Under the pieces are notes generated by a model. It ran no database searches and was not told the origin of the DNA. It was given only the letters and a program-made list of their open reading frames with translations. 64,000 nt of DNA from Amyloporia xantha (lineage: Eukaryota > Basidiomycota > Agaricomycetes > Polyporales > Adustoporiaceae). The translations under genes were made by a program, and so were the position numbers. This document shows positions 35,682 through 48,900 of the stretch, piece by piece. Position 1 is the stretch's first letter. Every line of letters starts with the position of its first letter. Location of the stretch: contig JAYKKR010000006.1 in NCBI GenBank assembly GCA_036971615.1, forward strand, positions 1,922,001 to 1,986,000, in the 5' to 3' direction.

Positions 35682-38600
35682 TCAATCATTGCTAGTACGG
35701 GCAAGTAACATAACAGCCATGATATTGGTGGAAAGTGTGTCGCCTGAACCCTTGTTGAACTTTCCAACCGTATGCAACACACCGACAAGCGATGCCTCTG
35801 GAATCTCACCTTCAAAGACTGGACATTTGGTCGCAATGTCTTTGAAGTTGAACTCCAGATTCTTGCTGCGCTTGCCTTGGAAGTATGCAGAGCAGTCCCG
35901 TACAGGAACTATGGAGCATCAGTAATAATACATATACAAGTCAAGAACTTTCTTACTGTGGTCCCAAGGTTCAAGAACATGCGTCCTGGTAGGGTACCAT
36001 ACACCTCCCTGGTGGTTGACGTTGGAGGATCTGTTGCTTCCTTTGACCGCATTCTTGAGTCTGTCTGTGTATGATCCAGACGCTATATTATGGTTGAGAG
36101 TGTGATACAGATAGCTCATATAAGTGCGCACTTACAGGATGTTGGATTGACAGGTGCTTTGGTGTTGTGTCATGTTCCAATACCTAAGCCATTGCCAAAG
36201 GAACGAACATTAAGAGGATTGGCATAGACATGACCATAGAAGCCACATGCGAGCTGCCACTCCTGCATCAGCGGATGAATGAGAATGTCCTTGACGTATT
36301 TTCCACCAGCTTCTCGTGGCACAAAAAGCTGAGATCTTATGACAGATCCATACGTGATGCATATGACAGGTTCAAACGACACATCCAGGCTGAGAGTGGC
36401 CTTGGCAGTTGCATTGAAGTTGTTGTCAATGTCGCTGACACGTGCTGGGTTCACAACACGCATATCAAACTGAGGTGTGGTTATCAGTTTGACCAAAGCT
36501 CTGTGGTGTTGTATTTCATTAGATGCACCAATGAGGAGTGCATGAGATTCACATACCTCGTGTTGATGGGCTGTGGAGTAAATATGTCGAGTGCCAAAGA
36601 CAGCAGGATAGGCATAACATCAGACACGAGTTCAACAGCACTAATTGTTCATTGAGTCTCCACAATATAGGTGTCTAGGACAATGGATATACATACTCAT
36701 AAGGCGGAACATCCTGGTAAAAGTCCTCCAAAAGAGGATCCCACAGCTCTCTGCTCAGCATTCCAGCTATCTTGGGAGAGTCCTTGCCCTTTCCCTTCCT
36801 ATATGAGAAGTGAGCAGGCATATATCACAGTCGAATTGACCATACATACCTGGGTGAGGCCATCTTGTTCTTGTCAGACACCTTGATGTTGCTGACTTCA
36901 TTGTCTGAAGATGCTTCATCCGCAATGAGCTCACACCGCTTGTTGGGAGAGTTTGTCTTGGATTTCCTTGGCGGAGTGTCAGCCAAAGTTGGGAACATTG
37001 TAAGATTGACATACCTGCCAGGAGTAGTATGAGCCATATCATCATCACTGTCAACATTGCTCGCCAACCAGGTATTCTTGACAGGACTAGGCCTGTCTCT
37101 GTGAACACATATAAGCAAAAACCATAAGCGCAATATAGCTGCACCTACTCCATTCCGTCTTCCGAGGATGACATGCTACCCGTGAACGCAGGAGCTAAAA
37201 TCTTTTTGGAGGAGGGGCTCGGGAAGATTGTGCTTTTGCCCTTCTTGACAGGAGACGAAGATGCAGATTTCCTAGGGCAATACAGTCAACACAAGATTGA
37301 CCTTATAAGACGACAAAGCAATACTCACTTCTTGGGTGTCGCCATCTCAATCTCAGCAAGCTTTCCCTGCAGAGTGTGAAGTTCTCCTTGCAACAACTTG
37401 AACTTCTTCCACTCCGGCGACTCACTACAAACAGGATAAATTACTCGCCAAGCACAATCATCTTTTTCAACACTGACGTGATCTGACGATGGATCTTCAA
37501 CTTATCAACACGACGCTCCCTCTCATCTTCGCTGGTCTCCACTAAAGCATCATCACTATCAGGATGCGGCGTACTGCTGGCGATGAGCTCAGACAGGAAC
37601 AATGTATCTTATAACATGGACTTACGCTGCACGTTGCTTCTTCTTGGGTGACGCACTACATGTCAATGAGTCGGTAAAGCTTCTACATATATACATGACT
37701 TGACTTACTTGTCACTCTCCTCCTCGTCGCTCGAGACACTGAGTTGACTTTAGCAGATGCAAACATAACAGGACAAGAACTCACAATTTCAACCGCTTGC
37801 GAGGTGTCTTGGAGATGCCACGTCGAGATTTGCTACAACCTGCATGAGTGATAGCTGACACAAACAAATAAGATACACGTACGAGGGAGAAGGTGTCTTG
37901 GGAGTCGGCGGCGGTGTCAGAGTTTCCTTTTTTCTAAGCAATCATATCAGCGTAGCCACACATGATTCAACACATGAATATACTCACTTTTTCTTAGGCG
38001 TCTCAGTAAGTTCAGGTTCCTCAATGACAGCAGCCTCATCGCTATAAGCATGTTAGAAATAAAACCGAGAAAAGCACTTCAACACATACCTTTCAAGATC
38101 GCTTGGGTCTCGATCAGAGCTGGCAAATGGATCAGATCAACATCAAAACAATATCAAGAGGACAGTGAAATGACACACGATGGATTGCCAGCATCGTCTT
38201 CAGATGCCATGTCTACATCCTCCTCAACCCTATGCAAAATCAGTGATTGTGATGTGAACAGCAAGATAATAATTACTTTTGACTTGCACGCCCTTTCGCA
38301 GCAAGCACTTGACTAGAATGCGCTATAAGCATACATATCAAAGCGGCAAAACCAAACATACCTTGTGCCAAACACATCGCTATTGCAATACCATTATCAG
38401 CACAAAATAAGGACAATAGATTTCAACATGCATACTCATCGTCCTTTTTGATCCTATGTAACATATAATGAGAAACAAGATAACAACAATCCAAGTCCTT
38501 CTTACCTTTTGATACGGTCAGATGTGTATTCCCTGTGACGTAGAGTATTAGAGCAAGCATACAATGCCAATAACAAATAGGATTACTTACTCGGCATCAC

Positions 38601-38774
38601 TGTCAGATATACTCTCAGCTGAGATTGCTTTGCGACCACGACCACGACCACGACCTCTGAAACAAGAGACATGGTCAGGACATGGACCAGATGTTCAGAT
38701 AGAACAGATTCATACCGGCCAGGTGTCCCGCGGTTTGAGGTTCCACGGCCACGAGCTCGAGCGCGTGGTGCCAT
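35682..38774 (-). CDS. Micro-exon-rich gene, basic N-terminus, unknown
   Basis: The start at 38774 reads MAPRARARGRGTSNRGTPG and continues through at least ten tiny exons separated by 45-70 bp GT-AG introns: RGRGRGRGRKAIS, EYTSDRIKR, VEEDVDMASEDDAG, SDEAAVIEEPELTETPKKK, KETLTPPPTPKTPS, RRGISKTPRKRLKL, VSSDEEES. Then longer exons: MASPR, KGKGKDSPKIAGML, then a globular part with FEPVICITYGSVIRSQLFVP, LIHPLMQEWQLACGFYGHVY, SFGNGLGIGT, and last VPVRDCSAYFQGKRSKNLEF, ending in ARTSND and a stop at 35682-35684. The tail half looks folded and the head looks like a disordered nuclear protein. No family recognised. Its position inside the composite suggests it is cargo. Not all micro-exon borders are certain. 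Confidence 0.6.
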
Positions 38775-39382
38775 CTGGGAGAGGAAGAATGATAGAGAGC
38801 GGATGGACGTCTCTGGAGAGGATGGGCTTGCGACGGGGTGGCTTTTTTCTGGGTTTGACTCGGAAGAGATAGGAATCCAGACACCGGAGAGTTACGGTGG
38901 AAAGGCACTGGGGTCATGTACGTTCATGTGCTGGACCAATGATATCTTTCTACGTGACAAACCTTTCTTTGGGGTGAGATGTAAGAGGATCGGCGGTCAC
39001 AAGTCCGATGCCCGATGCATAGATCTCAGTTCTATCGTATGGTGGATCTACGATCCAGGTGAATTCTCATCAGAATGTCTCGAGCTGTATCACCGAGCAT
39101 ACCCACTTTCCCTTGACCTCCCACATCGCATTCATCTCCATTAGATGAATGAGATGGGTCTGTAGAATGAGACAATTTAGATGCAGAAAGTGTCGAGGAT
39201 GTATCAGTACTAGTCATGCATGTTTTGTCCAATTGCATCTGTTGCGAGTGCACGGCAATATTACCATAACCGGGGTAGATCGGAAACACTATCTGCGCTC
39301 AGCCACAGTCATCTAGATGTGAGCAAGACATCTGACCCGCTTTCAACGCCCACCTAGTCGACTTGTCTGTTCCACCTGCAAG

Positions 39383-40465
39383 ATGGCACTTGCAATTCTG
39401 TATGACGACAAGGACAAGTATCGTAAGTCTATGTGATGCTCTGTGAGTTTCAGCCTTATACTTACAACAAAACAGAACAGATGCTGAGCAAGGTTCTTGT
39501 CACACGCGAAAAGGATTTTGGTCGTGCACATCTGGAACACTTTGCAGCCGTACGTCATCTCAATGTAACTGTACCTTCTGCTCACTGTCGTTTAGCCTGA
39601 TGTTGCATTCCAAATGCTCGATCCTTTTCCATCTGAGTTGCCTGTGGGCAAGAGACGTCAAAAATGTGAGCTGGTATGGCGTGGTGAGGGATTGAGCACA
39701 AGTGCACCGGAGGAAGCGGTGTTGTCGCTGCTGGGATATGTATATGAGAAGAACCTGCCTCCTATCCTTAATGGTAGCCAGTGCGTCAGTATGGACTTTG
39801 TTCTTAATCGACAACTGACCTATCTCATAGACTTCCACGACACTTGGGGAACGCGGAGCAGTCCATCACCCTGACAGGCCTGGGTCTGGACTCTTTTGAG
39901 CGGTATGTGCGAGGTGTCTTGGCTATCCACGGCGTCTTGGCTAGTCATCTTGCTGGACACGCATTGGGCCCTTGGAAGCCGACTCACCTCAACGGTGATC
40001 TGGTTCTCAAATTCTCTAGCCAATACTTTGCTCATCCCCGAGAGGCAAAGGGACGCATCTCTCAGCCTTTGGGTAAAGATGTGGACCCTTCTGGAGTGAT
40101 GGCCAAGCGTATTACGACTGAAGTACATCTGGAGGAGAACCAAGTGAAGTACTATCAGTGTGTCAGCCGCGAGTAAGTGGTCATTCAGTCTAAGACGTGC
40201 TGTTGCTCTCCAAACGGAAAGTCCTTTGAAGATGAAGCGTCTCAAGCCGTCCAACATACATGTGGGCAATCTGGTTGAGATACAGGTTGTTTTTGGCACC
40301 GTTCCCACCTTTGACGGCAGCCATCTGTTCTTATGCAAACTGAAGTCAGTATGTGTCATGGACCGCACGGTGCAAGAGGTAAGCACACACCAAAGTTGGA
40401 TGATCAGTGAAGATGAAGATGGGTCGCATTCTCTGAAGCGCATGCACTTGTCAGAAGATGTCTGA
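39383..40465 (+). CDS. Intact gene of an uncharacterised Agaricomycete family
   Basis: The start at 39383 reads MALAILYDDKDKY. Introns at about 39422-39475, 39550-39596, 39781-39830 and 40172-40221 are all GT-AG and keep the frame. Recognisable blocks are LTGLGLDSFERYVRG, GPWKPTHLNGDLVLKFSSQY, LGKDVDPSGVMA and KPSNIHVGNLVEIQVVFGTV. This motif order recurs in many copies in Agaricomycete genomes (my recollection); its function is unknown. No stop or frameshift was seen, unlike its neighbours. It is transcribed divergently from the micro-exon gene, whose start is 600 bp away, so a shared promoter region at 38780-39380 is possible. Confidence 0.7.
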
Positions 40466-40687
40466 GGATCGGCAATATGACTGAACCGATTATAAAACTC
40501 TATTCGATAATAGATGGTTGTTGCTCGCTAATGAGAGACGAATCAAACAAGAATAGCTATACGTACCTTCAGTTTGAGAAAAGCCCACTTGCTGGACACC
40601 CAGAGGGGCTACAAGAAATAGCAATCGATTGAATACGCAATTTGAAAGATACAAATGATGAAGTTTCATTAAAGTCATTCAATCACT

Positions 40688-40776
40688 GTTTCCCTGCGCC
40701 CCTCTTCCCCTTCCCCTTCCCGTTTCTTTTTCCTTTTTCCTTCCCTCTCCCCTTCCCCTTCCCTTTTCCCTTCCCA
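40688..40776. repeat. Polypyrimidine tract
   Basis: About 90 bases that are almost all C and T on the plus strand (CCCTTCC/TTTCC units). They lie between the convergent gene ends at 40465 and 40811. Mirror-like purine/pyrimidine tracts can form triplex DNA, which is general knowledge, not shown here. Confidence 0.8.
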
Positions 40777-40810
40777 TAAATCCTATAGAACTTACAGAGC
40801 AGATGCTCCA

Positions 40811-42550
40811 TCATAATGGGATCAAAACAATCTGAGCGCGAAGATGAAAGGAAATATTACGCTCAAGATACTGGAAGACGTCCACAAATGCCTTGGAGAC
40901 CACCTCCTCATCCTTGCAATCAACAGGAACCAACTGCATAAACTCCAGCACGTGCAACGCACCCTTTCCAATGATGAGAACTTGCTGACCCATCTCCACA
41001 GCAGAAGGCGCTGTGACCTTGCCTGCATAGACAAGATCACAAGTGAGCAATGTAGCGATCAACTCACCCATCTGCTGCGCACGCTGCTTGATAAACTTAT
41101 AGCAAGTTTTGAATGGAAGAGGGCCTCCTTCATGCTTGCCCAACAAAAGCTTCCACTGGTTCTCCAGTGAAAAGTAGGAGCTAGCCAACCGGGGGTTGCG
41201 TCCAGACATGCAAGCACCATATGCAGAGAGATTGCAGAGATAAGTGTCGTCCTTGCCCTCTGCCCACTGCTTCCACATGTGAAGACTGGTCCAGTAGTTG
41301 GGCCCCTCCAGCACAGACTGCGTGCCAAAGGTGATACCGCGCCAGATACAAGCACTGGCAAAACCACCAGGTTGGTCGATGTGGTCAGGATGGAAGGGTC
41401 CAGATGCATCCAAAATGCAAAGTTGAGAAGGGGCATGCTCACGAAAGGGAAGCTTCTTGTCAGCATTGCGATAGACCTGCTCAACAAGCTTGCTACAGTC
41501 AGCAGGGAGTTGGTTTGAAAAGGGAACAAGGGGCAGAAGTTCGCAATGAAGTGAAGAATGTCCTTGTAGGAGTTAGGTGCGAACAAATATGGATCAAGAT
41601 GGGGAATGTGCTCAGTTGAAGGTGATGCGATGGTGGAGAGACGATGAGAAAGAAGGATGCACTCATGAGTGACAGAAGAGATATCAGTGAGCAACTTCCT
41701 CTCTGGCGAGTTGTCATCTGCCAGAGCGCTGTTCAAAAGAACATTGTAGAAGTCTTCAAGATGAGAAAGATGGAGCGAGGAATGTCTGAGCTTAGTCTGC
41801 AAGACAGTTTGTTTCAGATGTAAGGCAGCAAGCCAAACACCGTCGACGAGCAAGACATCTTGAGAACGAGTAGTGGAGATGAGGAATTGGACAAAGTAGG
41901 CACCAAGGCGAGAAGTGTTGGTGGAATATCCAAGCCAGAAGCGAAGGACTTCATTGAGAATCTGACAAACACGATCGGTGATAGCGGTGGGAGTCTGAAA
42001 GATACCGCGACAGTGGAATTTGTAAGACTCCACCTTGGCAGACAACGCAGGAAGATAAGTGTGAGGAAGAAGAGAGACCCAGTAGTCGTTGTCGCGAGAC
42101 CGAGCCAAGACAGCATCATAGATGTCCATAGAGAGTCTCTCCAGCCAGGTTGACGTACTTCTGATTGCACATTCAACACCAAGTCCATCACACAGCGACA
42201 GTGATCCATACAGTCTTTGTCCAGCCACATCCAAGCATAGCTGTTGGCTAGCAGAGCCTGCTGACGAAGCAAACGCATCTCCAGACCTTGGATCTTTGAC
42301 TTTATCTCCACAAAGTCAAAGTCGCCTTCCATACCAGCAACTGTAGAGGCCATGTCAGGAGAGAGACGCTCCTTACTAGTGTAGCCTTTCAGGAAGCAAT
42401 AAAGACGGGTGTGGAAAGCTTGCTCATGCTGGAGAAACTGAGGAGTTGACAGCATGGACTGGTGGATCTGAGTCAAGTTGTCCAACGTCTTCTGAAGATT
42501 GTCACATGAGAAGCACTCAAAGACGTCAGCAATATCTAGAGAATAATTTA
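40811..42550 (-). pseudogene. Unknown gene truncated by right inverted repeat
   Basis: Minus strand. The 5' end is cut by the inverted repeat at 42550. The frame continues through IADVFECFSCDNLQKTLDNL and MRLLRQQALLANSYAWMW. It shifts near 42150 to STWLERLSMDIYDAVLARS and again near 41500 to KLVEQVYRNADKKLPFRE, then ends with LDASGPFHPDHIDQPGGFAS, NPRLASSYFSLENQWKLLL and a stop at 40811-40813. There are few introns. No domain known to me. The two frame changes could be real defects or unrecognised introns, but no GT-AG pair fits well. Confidence 0.55.
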
Positions 42551-43479
42551 CTTGGTGGGAGCGGGCCAATAAATGGCAGGACGATTCCTGAGGATTTTGA
42601 AGTGCTGTCTTCCATTATTGCCCCACAAGGTTCAATAATATAAGATTTTCATTACAATTGGATCACTTGCCTCTGATTACTCTTCAGACATTGACTCTAC
42701 AAACTAATAGAGACAATCTGATGGCTGTGAAAACTAATCCCAATAAGTGTAGCAATCTACTATATTAACTTTGCAAGCACATGGCAACAGTCATAGAAAC
42801 AGACTGCAAAGATATTACAAAAATTGAAACTGGATCTTGATACAGGTGTATGTCAGTGAATATTGAGAATCTCAATACACATGTTACAACATTTCCTAAT
42901 GAAGTAAGTGAGTTCTGTCTGATGGAGTGTAAAAGTGATTTTGACCCTAACCCATTAGAAACTCTTGTAGTGTCATTACAACATTTACTTACAAAGTGAA
43001 CATTCTCTATCAAATGAGCCTACTATCTATTTTTCACATTTTGTAATAACATTACAAACTCACTCTAATGAGAGTATGAAGTCATCCTCATGATTATATC
43101 AGCTTCCTCTTGACCATACAGACTTGCTTTTGAGATCATACATATTCACTCTAACTGCAATGCAAACCTGCTCAGGCTATAACAATGCTAAATCTTACAA
43201 CAGCCATATCTCAGTAAGTATTGAGAATTCCAATACAAACATTACAACTTTTCCTAATGAAGTAAGTAGGTTCTATCTGATGGAATATAAAAGTGATTTT
43301 CCACACTAACCACATACAAACCTTTCTAATGTCATTACAACATTTACTTATCAAGTCAATCCTGCCTTTCAAATGGGGCCATTATGTATTTCACCCTCTT
43401 TGTAATGACTTTACAAATTTGCTCTAGTTACCATTTGAAAGTCATATCAGACACCTTTGCACTCAAAGTCAGTGTAATG

Positions 43480-44300
43480 ACCATACATATTTGCTCTAAT
43501 GGCACTACAAACTCACTGGAATCACCACACAAACTCATCATACTAGCCATACAAACTTATCCTAATTATCATTCAAATGTATTGTACTGACCCTACAAAG
43601 TCACCATAAGTATCATACAAACCTACACTAATCACCATTGAATCTGACTCTAATGATCATATAAAGTTACTCTAGTTCACCCTAATCACCATAGAATCAT
43701 ATTGTATTGACTATACAAGTCATTCTAATGATCATATAAACTCTATGTAATCATCATACAAACTTATTCTAATGACCATACAAACTTACTCTAATCAACA
43801 TACAAAGTGATTGTAATGACCATACAAACTTACTGTAATAACCATACAAACTCACTCTAATGACCTTACAAAGTCATTGTAATGACCATACAAACTTACT
43901 CTAATAACCATACAAATCCATTCTAATCATCATACAAACTGACTCTAATTATCATAGAAAGTCATTCTAATCACCATACAAACTTGCTCTAATCACTGTA
44001 CAAACTCACTCTAATCCATATACAAAGTTGCTCTAATGACCCTACAAACTAAGTCGAATTATCATACAAAGTCACTCCAATCACCATGGAAATGTATTGT
44101 ACTGACACTACAAACTTGCTCTAATCACCATACAAATCTACTCTAATGATCATACAAACTCACTACAATTATCATACAAACCTAGTTCAATCAGCATACA
44201 ATGTCGCACCAATCACCATTCAAGTCATTCTAGGGGTCATACAAACCTGCTCTAAATACAGCGCAAAGCTCTCTAAGGTCCTTACAAACATGCTCTAATG
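43480..44300. repeat. 22-bp minisatellite (right arm)
   Basis: Inverted counterpart with units like ACCATACAAACTCACTCTAA. Its copy number is slightly lower than in the left arm, so the arrays have changed since the two arms separated. Confidence 0.8.
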
Positions 44301-44595
44301 ATATCTATTTAGCAGGCTTACAATGAAGTCTATAAAGAACAGATAAAGCCGTGTTTACAGGCTTGCGCTTGGAGCGCATTTTTGGGCGCCTAAAAAGTGG
44401 CTGACACTCGGAAAGGCAATGATCATTGAATAGCAGATTTGTTATGGCCTCAAATCTTTAGGAATTTGAATGGGAGATGGATACACCATAGTCCAAGGTC
44501 TGTACCAATTTTCAGCCAATTTAATTAAGAATTGAGGCCACAGGAAAGTGCGCTTTTTTCCATTTCCGGCAATTCCCGTGGGCGTCTACGGCGCG

Positions 44596-44625
44596 TAGGG
44601 CGATCCACTGAAAGGGATCGCCCTA
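44596..44625. repeat. Conserved GGCGATC hairpin, copy 3
   Basis: Right-arm counterpart of copy 2, on the other strand, with a few substitutions in the loop. Confidence 0.75.
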
Positions 44626-45339
44626 TGCGCACTTAGAATTTTCGCACTTTGGGGTCATGTGACCGCTTTTTCTGCTCTTGGGAGGCTCATGCTGGGCTCA
44701 TTCTGGGCTCAAAAAATGCACAAAAGTCACCTAAAATAAGGGAATGTCTTTCTCCTTCATTTGGAATCCCTATCTCGCATTTTTCACATCTCACATACAG
44801 CCATATTTCCGCATTTGGGCATGTTTGTATTGGCTCTACTGGCCAAGCAAAAATAGCAATAAATCCAGGAAAATCAAGACAAATATGGATGTCACTGTGG
44901 CTACCTGCTGATGTAAGCATTTTCTCATGACTCACTATCTGACAGATCTGCTCTTTCCCTCTGACGACAATCATCTCAAGTGCAGGTGAGCTTTACACTG
45001 CAAAAGTGAGTGCAGCCCTCTTCTGTGTACCTCTAAGGTCATTACAAACAGGCTCTAATGGTATCTATATAGCAGGCTTACAATGAAATCTATAGAGAAT
45101 AGATAAAGGGCCTGTATTGGAGCGCTCTTGGCGCTTAAAGGGCGCCTAAAGCGCCAAAAAGCAATGATCATTGAATAGCATATTCGTTATGGCCTCAAAT
45201 CCTTAGATCTTTGAATAGGAGATGGATACACAATAGTCCAAGGTGTGTACCAATTTTCAGCCATTTTAATTAAGAATTGAAGCCACAGGAAAGTGCGCTT
45301 TTTCCATTTCCGGCAATTCCCGTGGGCGTCTACGGCGCA

Positions 45340-45369
45340 TAGGGTGATCCACTGGAACGGATCGCCCTA
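45340..45369. repeat. Conserved GGCGATC hairpin, copy 4
   Basis: Right-arm counterpart of copy 1. One stem position is changed (GGTGATCC), leaving a G-T type mismatch. Confidence 0.7.
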
Positions 45370-45990
45370 TGCGCACTTAGAATTTTCGCACTTTGGGGTC
45401 ATGTGACCACTTTTTCTGCTCTTTGGAGGCTCATTCTGGGCTCATTCTGGGCTCATAAAAGGCGCAAAAATCACCTAAAATAAGGTAATGTCTCTCTCCT
45501 TCATTTAGAATCCCTATCTGCCATTTTTCACATCTCACATACAGCCATATTTCCGCATTTGGGCAAGTGTATATGGGGTCTATATGCTATAGATAAATAG
45601 TAACAAATCTCAAAAAATAGGAGACAGCCTTTCGACAGCCATGGCTACCCCCTGATGTAAGCATTTCCTTATATGGCAATATTTGAATGTGGTCAATCCA
45701 ACTGTATACACACTTCAAAGGCCAGTAGGCCGCTGATCTGTCACATGTCCAAGGATAAGCACACGTGATTAGACACATGATCTAATCATGTGACATACCA
45801 TACAAGGACATAGATAAGATATGGGCTGGATCTTATCTCATCAATGTTGGGAGTTGTTTGTACAAGTCGCGTCGTGCTGGCAGGTTTGTATTGAACTTTG
45901 TAATGGGTAACAATCTTTTGTATTGAGACTACAAGCAACCTTACAACAGCGGTAACAAAAGCCTGACCCTAACCCCAGGATCTTGGGCGC

Positions 45991-48900
45991 TTACAATACA
46001 AATTTTGTATTGAATTGGGTTCCCACGCTTAGGGCGCAAAAGTTGGTGTCGCGACTTTTGCTCACCAGAGAAACGCTTCCTTCGTACCTCAGGAATCGTA
46101 ATAAGACACTGATGCTATGAAGATAGCAAAGATGCATACCATGTGACAACACTTCAGACTTAGAATTTCCTCCATCTGTGCTCGCGTTCTCGTCTTCTTC
46201 AAACTCCTGTTCTATATAGAAATTAGAATGTAAAGGAACTGTGACATTCTGCAAGACATACCACTCATAAACTCCTCAAAAGCATCAAAAGTATTACCCG
46301 ACTGCGCGTCCATGGGCAAGCCTTCTTCTGCATTATCCGAAACGCCTCCAACTAACACATACATCAATTTGTGCATATCTATCTATCTACTTAGACATAC
46401 CAGCTTTCAGGCGCTTGCTAGAGCGTGTAGCAGAGCCAGATGCCTGCTGCTGCATCTGCTCAAACAGTGCTTGAGAGCACAACCTCATGGCAGAGGCAAT
46501 ATTATCCAAGCTAGTATCTGTGCAACAAGTTAGACAAGTCAAAAAGAAATAAAGAGGATGCTTACTAGCTCTCAATATGGAAGGCAAATTTGCTTCTTCT
46601 TCTTCTTCTTCCTCAGCTTCTTCATGCTGATGCTTCTGACCCCTCTGTTTCTCAGAGTTGTTGCCTGGAAATTGTGAAACCATGTTAGAATAAATTATGT
46701 ATAGTAGCAGAAACACTTACGTCTGTAGGTACGAGAGGCTGGAATTAAATAAAATGAGTCAGAAATAAAAACAAAAGGCAAAGAAAAAATGCAAAGACAA
46801 CTTACAATGAATACGACCACGCACACGCTGAACATCGTCCACATCCTCCTCTGCCTCCCCAATACTCTCCATATACTTCTTGAATGGCTGATAGGAGTTG
46901 CCAAGAACCACATGAGGAATTGCACCACCACGATGAAGACGCATCTTCTTCCAGAGCTTACCCTGAGCAGCACGCTTCTCTTTCTCTGAAGGCGGCATGC
47001 TCCAGGCAGAAGGATGAATAACTTCACCTTCCTTGTTCTTGAACGTAATACAGTTCATGAAGGCATCAGTGTCGACGGTAGGCTGATAGCAAGCAGGAAT
47101 TTGATCAAGGCGAGAGGACAAAGCAAGATGAAAACCTCTGGCAACAGCGTCCAAAAGACCCTGTGCATTGGTCATAGCCATGCCATCAGTGAGAATATTG
47201 CCATGATTGACAATAGGAACATTGGGATGAGAAACACTAGAAGAAAAGATAAGTCGAAGCTTAAGGAAAAAATAAAATCAAGAAGATAGAGTACACACCC
47301 ATGAAGACTGAGATGAGGAGGAATCTCCTCCAATTCTCCATTCTCACCACTGCAAAAACCAACATGCGCCAGCCCCTCCAGAGTGCTGTCGTTAGGATAG
47401 TTGATGAGAGTAAAGCGGTAGGAAGTGTTATTGGGTGTGGTGTTGGTGAGCGCAACGGGCGGAGTTCCACCATGAGGATACAGTCCATTGAAACAGACAG
47501 ACATAACCTCTTGTGGATTCTCTGGATCATACAGATAGGGCATGGAGATGAACACACCAAAGGCAGGAAAGATGAAGACACCAGGATCGACATTCTTGTC
47601 CAGTTGAGAGAAGACAGTCATGTAAGACATGGCAACCCAACTGTCATAGCTATCCACATGGATACCAGCAAAAGGGCCCAGTTCTGCCTTGAACAAAGCA
47701 CCTAGAAAAGAAATTGTCAGAAAAAGTGAAACAAGCGCAATAAATAGAGGCAAAAATGCGAAGGGGAGGAGAGAAATTGGATGGAAAGATGGAGGAGCAC
47801 CCCCAGTGGGTGTGGGAATTTATTTGAAAAGAATAGAGGGCAAGAAGAATAAATAAAGAGCAGAAAGAGGAAATAAAATCGAAATAATAGGGAAAAAGCG
47901 AAATAAATAAAGGGAAATATGCGAAGGGGAGATCAGGAATTGGATGTAAATATAGAAGAAGCACCCCCAGTGGGTGTGGGAATTTATTTGAAAAGAATAG
48001 AGGGCAAGAAGAATAAATAAAGAGCAGAAAGAAGCAAACATATGCAATAGATATTAAAGAAATTCAGATAATCAACTACTTACCTAGCGCCTGGGCCTGT
48101 TGCTTGGTTTTGGTGGAAGCAATGTTCAGCTGAACATTGGTGAAGGCGTAATTGCCCTCAAAGCCAATTGGAAACTTAGCAGTGAGCTCAGCTTGAGCTT
48201 TGAGCAAATTGACCAAGTCAGAGTCTCCGCGCTCCAGAGCATTGATGGCGATGCGAGATCCAACCTGATAAATCAGTTAGTGTCTGTACTAATACTGGAC
48301 ATGATTACTTGCCTCCACCAGCTCCTTCCGCAACTTGCCATGCTCAGTCAAACTTTCCTCGTAAACTTTGGAAAGTCTTCCTGGAGCGATAAGCTTTCTC
48401 ACGCGTTCATAAGACTGGGCCAAATTATAGGCACGAGTGTCACGTCCAACAGATTCAGAAGAGGAACTTCTCTCCCACCAGACCCCACCCTGATACTCAT
48501 CCTCCAAACCGCACTGCTGTGCCTTTGTTCTGGTACACTCGTCCTCAGGACCAATGAGTTGAGAGCGGATAGCTAACAACTTGGCAACAAGGTCGGAGGG
48601 AAGAAGACTAAATAACATGTGAGATGGGAGAGAGAAAAAGAAAAGATATAAGTAACACACCGCTGAGGAACCATGTAGAGAAGGAGGATATCTTCGGATC
48701 CATCTGAAGGGCTTCCAATCTTCCTTCCAATCAAGTGATCGTAAGGTTTCAGATGTAAGAAACCTTGGGTGCGTAAGCGCTCAGATCACATGGAAAGACG
48801 TCATCACTCACCCATAGTCCTGAGCTCATTTGCATTTGCACTGTGCACTTCAAGACTACTTGCCTGACTTTGCATTCTCTCCATCCCTTCCTCGATTGAA

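Larger units (their letters stand above)
42550..46010. repeat. Right inverted repeat of the 20 kb composite
   Basis: Reverse complement of the left arm without its 868-bp insertion. It runs from ACTTGGTGGGAGCGGGCC to CAATACAAATTTTG. Sequence beyond it, to about 46106, is shared with 51907-52018 but not with the left arm, so the true edge of the repeat family may lie near 46106. Confidence 0.85.
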
